16,702 nucleotides of DNA, from the NCBI GenBank assembly GCA_020200675.1, contig JAIVIG010000306.1, positions 1 through 16,702 on the forward strand. Direction: 5' to 3'. Numbering within the stretch: the stretch's first letter is position 1; the number at the start of each line of letters is the position of its first letter. The notes under the pieces are model-generated. The model worked only from the letters and a program-made list of their open reading frames with translations. It searched no databases and was not told the origin of the DNA. Made by a program: the position numbers and the translations under genes. Shown here piece after piece: positions 1 to 6,362 of the stretch. This DNA comes from Actinomycetota bacterium. GTDB taxonomy: Bacteria; Actinomycetota; Rubrobacteria; Rubrobacterales; Rubrobacteraceae.

Positions 1-282
1 GTGATGTTGGTGGCTTTCGCCGCCCCCGCCATGGCGCAGGGCAACGGCAACAACAACGACCGCCAACTCGACCAGCACGACGTGAGGCTCGACCGTCAGC
101 TTCTAAACGACAACGACCATCAAGGTTTCTTCGGAACCAACGACGATCGGAACCAAATCGATGAGTTCGGGTTCTTCCCCTTCGCTGACACCTTCTTCCC
201 CGGCTTCTTCGCGGTCGACCAGGGATGTCCGTTCTGGGGCGATACTTCTGGCGTCGTCAACCAATGGGACTGCGTCGAGTAA
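1..282 (+). CDS. Small secreted Asn/Asp/Phe-rich protein, 5' end probably outside the window
   Basis: The reading frame is open from the first base and stops with TAA at 280-282. The visible N-terminus is a hydrophobic stretch ending in A-M-A followed by Gln, which looks like the h-region and signal peptidase I site of a secreted protein. No positively charged n-region is visible, so the true start probably lies upstream of the window. The mature part (about 80 residues) is rich in Asn, Asp and Gln, then in Phe/Gly, with two Cys (residues 76 and 91) that could form a disulfide outside the cell. A strong hairpin follows the stop. I do not recognise a family and propose no function. Confidence 0.55.
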   Translation: MMLVAFAAPAMAQGNGNNNDRQLDQHDVRLDRQLLNDNDHQGFFGTNDDRNQIDEFGFFPFADTFFPGFFAVDQGCPFWGDTSGVVNQWDCVE

Positions 283-316
283 GCGTAAGATAGAAAACTA
301 TACCCTGCATTGGAAT

Positions 317-355
317 GGGGATCGGGGCTTCTACACCCCGACCCCCTTATTATTC
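317..355 (+). terminator. Rho-independent terminator-like hairpin
   Basis: GGGG-A-TCGGGG (317-327) pairs with CCCCGACCCC (336-345) around an 8-nt loop. One bulged A interrupts a stem of about 10 G:C-rich pairs, and TTATTATT follows. It sits 35 nt after the small secreted protein gene and about 40 nt beyond the end of the convergent minus-strand gene. It may serve both, although the T-rich tail is only on the plus strand. Confidence 0.7.
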
Positions 356-396
356 CCGGAAACTAGGCTTCCGGCTTGGCTACTCTTCTCGGAAGC

Positions 397-804
397 TCAG
401 CTGGACGATTCTTCTTGCTGAGATTGCCCAGTCATGCGTTGCATGGCTTCGTCGATAGTTTCTTCGGCTTCTTCCACGGGCTCCATGTACAGTCGGCCCC
501 AGGTGATGCGGTCTGCCTCAACCCCAAAGATAGTCACCCCTCGCATATGCAACTCCGTGGCCGTCCACTGCCACTCTGCCCACACAGTGTTCCCCTCTGT
601 TGTATGCTGGAGCAGCTCGGCCTTAAAGTCCGGGAAGCTTTCAAAGATGCTCGACCAGTTCTTGCGGACTTGTTCCCTACCGCCGAAGCCCCTTCCGGGG
701 TGGGCCGGTTGCTCGCTTCGATAGTTAGGGTCGAAACATTCCAGGAATACTTCCAGGTCGTGTTCGTTCTGCGCATTGTGCAGTCGAGCAATAACTGATG
801 ACAT
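397..804 (-). CDS. SnoaL-like / NTF2-superfamily protein
   Basis: Encodes 135 residues. The start is ATG at 804, because GGAGG lies 7 nt upstream on the coding strand; the 29 codons upstream in frame look non-coding. The sequence fits the SnoaL-like cone fold: an N-terminal helix with an E-H-D-L-E motif, then F-D-P-N-Y, a middle F-x-S-F-P-D-F segment, a T-V-W-A-E-W-Q-W beta strand, and an R-G-V-x-I-F motif near the C-terminus. The end is a low-complexity Gln/Glu/Ser tail. Family members include polyketide cyclases, ketosteroid-isomerase-like enzymes and many proteins of unknown role, so the substrate cannot be named. It appears monocistronic. A 6-bp hairpin (825-840) lies in the leader just before the ribosome binding site. 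Confidence 0.8.
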   Translation of the reverse strand: MSSVIARLHNAQNEHDLEVFLECFDPNYRSEQPAHPGRGFGGREQVRKNWSSIFESFPDFKAELLQHTTEGNTVWAEWQWTATELHMRGVTIFGVEADRITWGRLYMEPVEEAEETIDEAMQRMTGQSQQEESSS

Positions 805-1310
805 ATGAGGGCCTCCTTCTCTGCCCACTCGCAAGAGTGGCTTGACGTTTATGCACCGCTTTATGATGTCACCGCCCGCCGCCCGGCGCATCCTCAGAGG
901 GGCTTGCCCCTACAGAGAGTAGGGAGCCGCCCCGTTGCCTCTATTCACCTAGCTGCCGGGAGCCAGGGAGGCTGTTGAAAAAGTCCATATTGGGCCGGTT
1001 GACGACCTCGAATCGAGTTCAAAACGACCCAAAATCGGTGTTTCTGGTGTCCGATCGGGGTTCAGGAACGGACACGAAGGAGTTTTTCAACAGGCTCAAG
1101 AGCTCTACGTAATTCCGTAACTGCCCTGTTCCCAACATCTAATCCGAGTTCTCCGAGGCGCGTAACTTTCTCGGACCAGTCCACTGACTACTGATAGTTG
1201 GAAATTTGAAGCAAGGAGAGCAGAAGCCGGGCAATGGAGTAGTACGGAGACGACCGGAGGCGGGTTGGAAGCTCTCGGGATCCTGGCCCCGGTGCTTCAC
1301 GAGCGCGTGT
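805..1310. other. Gene-poor stretch between two minus-strand genes
   Basis: No convincing coding sequence is seen on either strand. The stretch holds the leader of the SnoaL-like gene, a 6-bp perfect palindromic stem (AGGGGC-TT-GCCCCT, 898-911), and the MITE-like element at 968-1097. The remaining 1098-1310 lies downstream of the metallo-beta-lactamase-fold gene. I saw no clear terminator there. Confidence 0.5.
968..1097. mobile_element. MITE-like non-autonomous element, 130 bp, 19-bp terminal inverted repeats
   Basis: The left end GAGGCTGTTGAAAAAGTCC (968-986) matches the reverse complement of the right end (1079-1097) at 17 of 19 positions. The C-T-G-T-T-G-A-A-A-A-A core resembles terminal repeats I associate with IS5/IS1182-type insertion sequences; that is recalled resemblance, not a search. 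No ORF lies between the ends. An internal 7-bp inverted repeat (GTGTCCG 1047-1053 with CGGACAC 1069-1075) would form a hairpin. I see no clear target-site duplication, so it may be an old insertion or the remnant of a larger element. Confidence 0.65.
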
Positions 1311-2042
1311 TTACCCGGGTATCGTCCGTCCGAACACTTTCCCATCAAAGGCGAACGCTTCGTCCTTGAGCGCGCGGGTATAGTCGGGGATCACGTCTCT
1401 TGGCAGGCTCCCGCCGTGCATCGGATGGACCCAATGTGGGTCGAGTTTCTCGATCCGGTTCACCACCCTGCGAACGGGCTCTTCCGCGGCAAAGATGCCG
1501 ACCTCCTTATAAAACCCGCACATCACCTCGCCTAGATTCTCTCGCACTACGGGCGGTTGGTCGCCCGGCTGTATGTAGAGGTCCGCGGGGAAGAGGCTGC
1601 TCGTCGTCTCCTCGAACACCATCATGGAGTCCCAGTGGTGAACGTGCGGCGTCTCCAGAAACCGCAGCTTGTGCTCGCCGAGGTCTACCACCTCGCCGTC
1701 CCGGAACCCCTGCACGGGACCAGCGTAGTCCCACTGTGTCAGGTTGAGCAATGCCCCCACTTCGCCGCACGCCAGCACCGCTTCGGGCGCCTCCGCGACG
1801 AAGCGTCCCATGCCGCCGCACTCGTCCGCCTCGAAGTGCGGGCAGACGACGTACGCCAGGCTCGCCGGGTCGAGTACCTCGGCGACGGCCCCGCGCACGT
1901 CCTCGTACATGGGGAACATGCCGGTGTGGACCAGCGCGGGACGCTCGTCGTCTATGAGGAACTGGTTGAACTGGAACTCAGTCTCCGTTTCCAGGGTACT
2001 GATCCTGTAGATTCCGTCGGCTACCTCGTCAATCCGTGCCAT
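1311..2042 (-). CDS. Metallo-beta-lactamase-fold protein related to flavodiiron (ODP) domains
   Basis: A 243-residue protein with the layout of the di-iron beta-lactamase domain of flavodiiron proteins but no flavodoxin domain. Candidate metal ligands appear in order: H69-x-E71-x-D73 (in HFEADECGG), His in T-P-H-V-H-H-W-D-S (133-136), D154 in L-F-P-A-D-L-Y, and H209-G in H-P-M-H-G-G. The classic motif is HxExDH; here the last His is Glu (E74). Family members reduce O2 or NO, or act as oxygen sensors, at a di-iron site. Without the flavin domain an electron donor would have to be separate. The ATG start has a modest AAAGGG upstream. It appears to be transcribed alone, 204 nt downstream of the sulfur operon's last gene. 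The family call is firm; the activity is not. Confidence 0.8.
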   Translation of the reverse strand: MARIDEVADGIYRISTLETETEFQFNQFLIDDERPALVHTGMFPMYEDVRGAVAEVLDPASLAYVVCPHFEADECGGMGRFVAEAPEAVLACGEVGALLNLTQWDYAGPVQGFRDGEVVDLGEHKLRFLETPHVHHWDSMMVFEETTSSLFPADLYIQPGDQPPVVRENLGEVMCGFYKEVGIFAAEEPVRRVVNRIEKLDPHWVHPMHGGSLPRDVIPDYTRALKDEAFAFDGKVFGRTIPG

Positions 2043-2196
2043 TAGCGTCTACCCTTTCCCCGTGCTCTCCCAAGCACGTAGCCTGCAACGCTGCAACTCG
2101 ACTATATCCGTAAGCAGAGAAAACCGAAACCCCTATCCGAAAGCCCGGAGTTCTGAGCATGTTCGTGGCCTGGGCAATCACCGAGCAACTCAAACG

Positions 2197-2217
2197 CCGG
2201 TCACTGCGGGTAACCGG
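2197..2217 (-). terminator. Hairpin after the sulfur operon, weak terminator candidate
   Basis: On the minus strand CCGGTTAC and GTGACCGG form an 8-bp stem with one G:T pair and a 5-nt loop, followed by CGTTTGAGTT. It lies 30 nt beyond the TauE/SafE stop. The T content of the tail is low, so intrinsic termination is only possible. Confidence 0.4.
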
Positions 2218-2246
2218 ACTCTGATAAGCCGTAATTGACTGGCTGG

Positions 2247-3053
2247 CTAGCTCAGAAGCAGCCGGGCCCCTACGAAGACGAGCATGATGGCGAGGATAAT
2301 CGTGAGGGGCCGGCCCGGCAGCCGCGGCGCGAGCCGGCTCCCGATGAGGACGCCGGGGATACTTCCCAGGAGCAGCGTCCCGGCCAGAGGGAGGTCGACG
2401 TTGCCGTTGAGCAGGTGGGCAAAGCCGGTGACGAGCGAGAGTACGGTGGCGTGGGCGATGTCGGTTCCGACGACGATGGCCGGGGCAAGCGGGTAGAGCA
2501 GGAGGAGTATTACGGCCATGACGCTACCGGAACCTATCGAGGTGAGACCAACGAGGTAGCCGCCGGTCGCCCCGAAGAGGACGGTGAAGAAGCGCCGTTT
2601 GAGGCTCATTGAGGTCTTGCCGTCCCACGTGGTCTTCCGGCTCCTCACCCATCTCTCGGGCAAGAAGGCCTTGAAGATCAGGGAGGCTCCGACCAGGACG
2701 AGGGTGGCGGCGATGATGGTGATCATGATGTTCCGCACCGTCTCGGCATCGTAGGCGCCCTTGATCCACTCTAGAGTCCACACGCCCAGGAGGCTCGCCG
2801 GGATACTCCCGAGCCCCAGAAAGATCGCGACTTCCAGGTTAACCGAGCGCTGCCGGTAGTGCTGGACCGACCCGGTCATCTTCGTCGCGGTCGCGTAGAC
2901 CATGTCCGTCCCGACCGCCGTCGGCGCGGGCACGCCGAGCACGGCGATCAAGAACGGGGTCATAAGAGAGCCGCCCCCGACCCCCGTGAGGCCAACCAGG
3001 AAACCTACCAGCAGGCCGAAGAGGACGGGGGCGAACTCTAAGCCTTCGGTCAA
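2247..3053 (-). CDS. TauE/SafE family anion exporter (sulfite/sulfonate exporter-like)
   Basis: A 268-residue membrane protein with two homologous halves, as expected of TauE/SafE. The first carries G-F-L-V-G-L-T-G-V-G-G-G near residues 18-28. The second carries G-Y-L-V-G-L-T-S-I-G-S-G. Each half is followed by a V-G-T-D motif and a G-S-I-P segment. About eight hydrophobic helices are apparent, split by a charged loop (W-V-R-S-R-K). The family moves sulfite, sulfoacetate and related organosulfur anions. The start is TTG at 3053, overlapping the cysC TGA stop by 4 nt. The nearest AAGGAG is about 17 nt upstream, so expression probably depends on coupling to cysC. As the last gene of the sulfate-assimilation operon it could relieve sulfite build-up. 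The specific substrate is inferred from context. Confidence 0.88.
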   Translation of the reverse strand: MTEGLEFAPVLFGLLVGFLVGLTGVGGGSLMTPFLIAVLGVPAPTAVGTDMVYATATKMTGSVQHYRQRSVNLEVAIFLGLGSIPASLLGVWTLEWIKGAYDAETVRNIMITIIAATLVLVGASLIFKAFLPERWVRSRKTTWDGKTSMSLKRRFFTVLFGATGGYLVGLTSIGSGSVMAVILLLLYPLAPAIVVGTDIAHATVLSLVTGFAHLLNGNVDLPLAGTLLLGSIPGVLIGSRLAPRLPGRPLTIILAIMLVFVGARLLLS

Positions 3054-3628
3054 GACGCCCGGCGACCGTACTCCTTGGCAGGCTCGAGGTATCCGAGCTC
3101 CTCGAGCTTCGCGATAACCCTCCTCGCGCTATCCGCGGGCTCTTCCTCGTTCGTCCTGAGGGTCAGCTCCGGGGCGGCCGGCAGGTCGTAGGGGTCGGAG
3201 ACGCCGGTGAACTCCGGGATCTCCCCGGAGTACGCCTTCGCGTAGAGGCCCTTCACGTCCCGCTCGGCGCACACCTCGACCGGGCAGTCGACGAAGATCT
3301 CGATGAAGTCCTCCCCGATGTCCCTCCTCACCTGGTCGCGCGCCTCCTTGTACGGCGAGATAGCCGAGACTATGACGGGAACGCCGTTGCGGGTCAGGAG
3401 GTTGGCCACGAACCCTATCCTCAACACGTTCGTGTCCCTGTCCTCCCGCGAGAAGCCGAGGCCCTTGGAGAGGTTCGTCCGGACGATGTCCCCGTCCAGG
3501 ACCTCCACGGTGCCGGCGCGGTCCCGTAGCTCGTGCTCGACTATCTCCGCGACGGTGGTCTTGCCGGCGCCCGAGAGACCCGTAAACCACAGCGTGAAAC
3601 CGCGATCCAGCTTCGTTCCGTTCTCCAT
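3050..3628 (-). CDS. cysC: Adenylyl-sulfate (APS) kinase
   Basis: A 192-residue cytosolic kinase that phosphorylates APS at the 3' position with ATP to give PAPS. Visible motifs are the Walker A loop G-L-S-G-A-G-K-T-T (17-25), L-D-G-D (44-47) followed by R50, the F-S-R-E-D-R-D-x-N block (59-67), S-P-Y-K-E-A-R (91-97; its Ser matches the position phosphorylated in E. coli CysC), and F-V-D-C-P-V-E-V-C-A-E-R-D with V-K-G-L-Y (112-129). The C-terminus has F-T-G-V-S-D-P-Y, typical of the family. Length is normal for a stand-alone CysC. The ATG is preceded by AAAGGAG at 7 nt. It lies 26 nt after sat and overlaps the exporter gene, so it belongs to the same operon. Confidence 0.96.
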   Translation of the reverse strand: MENGTKLDRGFTLWFTGLSGAGKTTVAEIVEHELRDRAGTVEVLDGDIVRTNLSKGLGFSREDRDTNVLRIGFVANLLTRNGVPVIVSAISPYKEARDQVRRDIGEDFIEIFVDCPVEVCAERDVKGLYAKAYSGEIPEFTGVSDPYDLPAAPELTLRTNEEEPADSARRVIAKLEELGYLEPAKEYGRRAS

Positions 3629-3654
3629 GCTAATTCTCCTTTGCTTTTGGAGGA

Positions 3655-4869
3655 CTACTCCTGGTACGTGCGAGGTTGCTTAATGACCTTCTCTTCGTCC
3701 CGCAGGCCCTCGATGAGGACCTCGACCACCTCGGGGCGGCTGAACTCCGGCGGCGGGTACTCGCCCCTGCCGAGCATCTCCCGCACCTTCGTCCCGGAAA
3801 AGAAGACGTGCGCCTCCGCCTCGTGCGGACACGTCTTGGTGGTCGCCATCCCGCCGCAGTTCAAACAAAAGAAGGCGTGCTCGAACATGAGCGGCGTTAT
3901 CTCCAGCTCCCCGGGCTCGAACTCGTCGAAGATGTGCTGGGCATCGTAGGTGCCGTAGTAGCTGCCCACACCCGCGTGATCTCGCCCGACGATGAAGTGG
4001 GTGCAGCCGTAGTTCTTGCGGCAGATGGCGTGGAAGATCGCCTCTCTCGGCCCCGCGTAGCGCATCGCCGCCGGAAAGACCGCCAGAACCGTCCGCTGCT
4101 TGGGGTAGTACCGGTCCAGGATGGTCTCGTAGGACTTCATCCTGACCGCCGCCGAGATGTCGTCGGACTTGGTCTCGCCAACGAGCGGGTTGAGTAGGAG
4201 GCCGTCGACGGTCTCCAAAGCGCTCTTCTGGATGTGCTCGTGGGCGCGATGGACGGGGTTGCGGGTCTGGAAGCCCACGACGCGCCTCCAGCCCTTCTCG
4301 GCGAAGATCGTCCGGAGCTCCCGCGGCTCGTAGTAGTACTGCGGGAACGGCCTCGGGTTCGGCGCCTCATCGAGCAGGGTTACGTCCCCGCCGACCAGGG
4401 TGTTCCCCTGCCGGTACAGGGCGGCGACGCCGGGGTGATTTTCGTCTTCGGTCCGGTAGACCGCGCTCGCCTCACGACTCTTGTCGTAGGAGTAGCGGTC
4501 CGTGACGCTTATGGTGGCGACGACGTTCCCCTCGCCGTTCGTGAGCGCGACCTCGTCGCCCTCCCCGAACCCGTTCGCCTCCTCATCGCTCGCCGAAATG
4601 GTGATGGGCAGGCTCCACACCAGACCGTCCGCCAGGCGCATCGTCTCGACCACCGACTCGTAGTCTTCCTGGCCCATAAAGCCGGTCAGCGGGCTGAAGA
4701 CGCCGGTGGAGATCATCTCGAGGTCAGAGAGGGCGTGTGAGCCCAGGGCAACCTTCGGCAGCTCCTCGGCCTTCTGTAGCCTCTCGGCCCGCTCGCTTTC
4801 GGGGACCCGCCGGTCGACGAGTTCCCCACCGTGCGGTTCTATGGCCGTGTACTCCATCGCGCTTCTCAT
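3655..4869 (-). CDS. sat: ATP sulfurylase (sulfate adenylyltransferase)
   Basis: A 404-residue enzyme that makes APS and pyrophosphate from ATP and sulfate, the entry step of sulfate assimilation. It is the single-chain Sat type, not CysD/CysN. Motifs are Q-T-R-N-P-V-H-R-A-H-E (201-211, nucleotide/sulfate binding), G-R-D-H-A-G-V-G (295-302), and a likely zinc site C335-x2-C338-x8-C347-P-H. An F-S-P-L-T-G-F-M-G motif lies at 58-66. No APS kinase domain is fused; CysC is separate just downstream. The ATG at 4869 overlaps the preceding gene's stop (ATGA) and has GGAGG 7 nt upstream, so this start is preferred over the Met five codons in. Confidence 0.96.
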   Translation of the reverse strand: MRSAMEYTAIEPHGGELVDRRVPESERAERLQKAEELPKVALGSHALSDLEMISTGVFSPLTGFMGQEDYESVVETMRLADGLVWSLPITISASDEEANGFGEGDEVALTNGEGNVVATISVTDRYSYDKSREASAVYRTEDENHPGVAALYRQGNTLVGGDVTLLDEAPNPRPFPQYYYEPRELRTIFAEKGWRRVVGFQTRNPVHRAHEHIQKSALETVDGLLLNPLVGETKSDDISAAVRMKSYETILDRYYPKQRTVLAVFPAAMRYAGPREAIFHAICRKNYGCTHFIVGRDHAGVGSYYGTYDAQHIFDEFEPGELEITPLMFEHAFFCLNCGGMATTKTCPHEAEAHVFFSGTKVREMLGRGEYPPPEFSRPEVVEVLIEGLRDEEKVIKQPRTYQE

Positions 4870-5219
4870 CGACAGGCCTCCGCGGTTCCGGCGAGTTCCT
4901 GTTCCTCACACCGCTGGGGTAGACGGCGCAGGACGCGTCCAGCGAGCCCCGCGACGCAGTGGTCCCACGGCCGCTCGCCCATCGCCCACAGCCATATCTC
5001 CCCGGAGTACCCGCTGGCTATCTCGTGGAACCGCTCGCGGTCCATACCGGCGCCCTCTAGCTCCGCGCCCCACTCCTCCCAGAGCAGGTCCGCCAGGGGT
5101 TGGCCGGCGCTCACGAAGCGCAGGCCCTCCTCGGGGTCGCTTTCGATCAGCTCTCGCGTCTCCGCCCGTGGCTTCAGGGGCTCTTCGAGCGGTATAAGTC
5201 TGTCGCGCAGGTCTCTCAA
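4866..5219 (-). CDS. Unknown 117-aa protein embedded in the sulfur operon
   Basis: I do not recognise this family. The gene lies with no gap after the FrhB-like gene (TAG then TTG) and overlaps sat by 4 nt, so it is translated with the operon. GAGG lies 6 nt before the TTG at 5219. The protein is acidic in its first half and Trp-rich in the middle: L-L-W-E-E-W near 46-50 and G-E-I-W-L-W-A-M-G-E-R-P-W-D-H-C at 73-88. Three Cys occur (88, 104, 116), without a metal-binding arrangement I can name. No signal peptide or membrane helix is evident, so it is likely a small soluble accessory protein. Codon use matches its neighbours. A role in sulfite reduction or sulfur handling is suggested only by its position. 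Confidence 0.8.
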   Translation of the reverse strand: MRDLRDRLIPLEEPLKPRAETRELIESDPEEGLRFVSAGQPLADLLWEEWGAELEGAGMDRERFHEIASGYSGEIWLWAMGERPWDHCVAGLAGRVLRRLPQRCEEQELAGTAEACR

Positions 5220-6362
5220 CTAGTACCTCACAGCGTCGTGCTCGACCGGCGCCCGATCCGTCCCGGAGTAGTTCTCCAGGTGCTCCTCGTAGTCTATGAA
5301 CAGCGGAGCGTCTGGATCGAAAGCCCTCTTCAAGCTCTTGAATGCTACACGCTTGTTCAAGCTGTCTAGCTTATCCAATGCCTGCGGCTTGTCAAGCTCG
5401 CGCATCTCCAATTTCGAGCGGACGTGATCCAAAGCCGCGACGCCCTCTTCGGTGCGGACGACGATGCTGGAGTACCCGTCGGCGCCGCAGCCCTTCAGAG
5501 CAGCGCCGTGGAAGTCCCGGATCGGCTCCTCGAAGATCGTCTCGCCTTCGAGGTCCTGCACGACCATCTTCCCGCGGATGACGTCCACCCTACCGACGTT
5601 GTCCAGGTCCACGCCGCGCTGGTCCCGTATCTCCTCCAGCATCAGCTTCTCGTAGTTGAAGCTCTTCGTGCATAGCAGCGCTACCGTCAACGTGATGGCC
5701 TCCACCTGCGACGACCCCCAGGTCCACGGCCGGGCCTGCATCGCCTTTATCCCCTCGACCTCGCACGGCGTACCGACGACCGCGATCCGTGGGTTGGGCG
5801 GCAGGTCGTACCCCTTGAAGTCCACGTGACCGAGAGCCAGCGTTTGGTTGTAGAAGCTCCCGGCACACTCGACCACTTCCTCGGGCGTGGTCGCGAGGAA
5901 CGGTTCGCCCTTCCACCGGTCAGTCGGGCTCTCGCGGGCGATGAGGGCGCCGTCTATCTCCCCCGCTTCGAGCAGCGAGATCAGGAGCGCACTAACCACC
6001 CCACCGTCCTGAACACCCTCTATCATCGGGTCGACGCGTGCCGTATAACTCTCCTCGACGTGCCCGATCCCATCGATGGTCCGCGCCTCGGCGTTCCCCA
6101 CGATCTTCCAGGTCTTCTCGTACTGCAGCCCCCCGCGCGGGCAGAAGTCCCAACAAAGCGAGCACCCGGTACACATCTTGACGAGCGTCGGCAGGTCGTC
6201 GTCACCTATGCCGATCGAATCGGTCGGGCACGCCGCCACGCAAACCCCGCACTGCACGCACCGGTCAGCATCGATGACCGACTTCTCCAGGTCCCAGAAC
6301 CAGACCTTCCCGGGCGCCTCGTCGATGTCGTTCATCAACTCCCGGATATCGAAGCCGGCCAA
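5220..6362 (-). CDS. FrhB-family F420 dehydrogenase subunit with N-terminal 2x[4Fe-4S] ferredoxin domain
   Basis: A 380-residue protein. The N-terminus has two complete [4Fe-4S] motifs: C35-x2-C38-x2-C41-x3-C45-P and C64-x2-C67-x2-C70-x3-C74-P. The rest matches the FrhB/FpoF F420H2 dehydrogenase family, with A-G-S-F-Y (167-171), V-G-T-P-C-E (196-201, C200), L-L-C-T-K-S-F (229-235, C231) and V-V-R-T-E-E-G (301-307). The family oxidises F420H2 via FAD and an Fe-S cluster. The usual C-terminal Cys-x2-Cys segment is shortened to K-G-C-G-A-D with one Cys (C292). The gene begins with TTG immediately after the sulfite reductase TAG; an internal ATG at 6335 is possible but has a cramped ribosome binding site. 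The layout equals the N-terminal half of archaeal Fsr, so I infer it feeds F420H2 electrons to the adjacent reductase. Confidence 0.88.
   Translation of the reverse strand: MAGFDIRELMNDIDEAPGKVWFWDLEKSVIDADRCVQCGVCVAACPTDSIGIGDDDLPTLVKMCTGCSLCWDFCPRGGLQYEKTWKIVGNAEARTIDGIGHVEESYTARVDPMIEGVQDGGVVSALLISLLEAGEIDGALIARESPTDRWKGEPFLATTPEEVVECAGSFYNQTLALGHVDFKGYDLPPNPRIAVVGTPCEVEGIKAMQARPWTWGSSQVEAITLTVALLCTKSFNYEKLMLEEIRDQRGVDLDNVGRVDVIRGKMVVQDLEGETIFEEPIRDFHGAALKGCGADGYSSIVVRTEEGVAALDHVRSKLEMRELDKPQALDKLDSLNKRVAFKSLKRAFDPDAPLFIDYEEHLENYSGTDRAPVEHDAVRY

Noticed and set aside
2236..2275. tRNA D-arm-like word GGCTAGCTCAG
   Set aside because: It lies at the 3' end of the TauE/SafE coding sequence; no acceptor stem, anticodon arm or T-arm follows.
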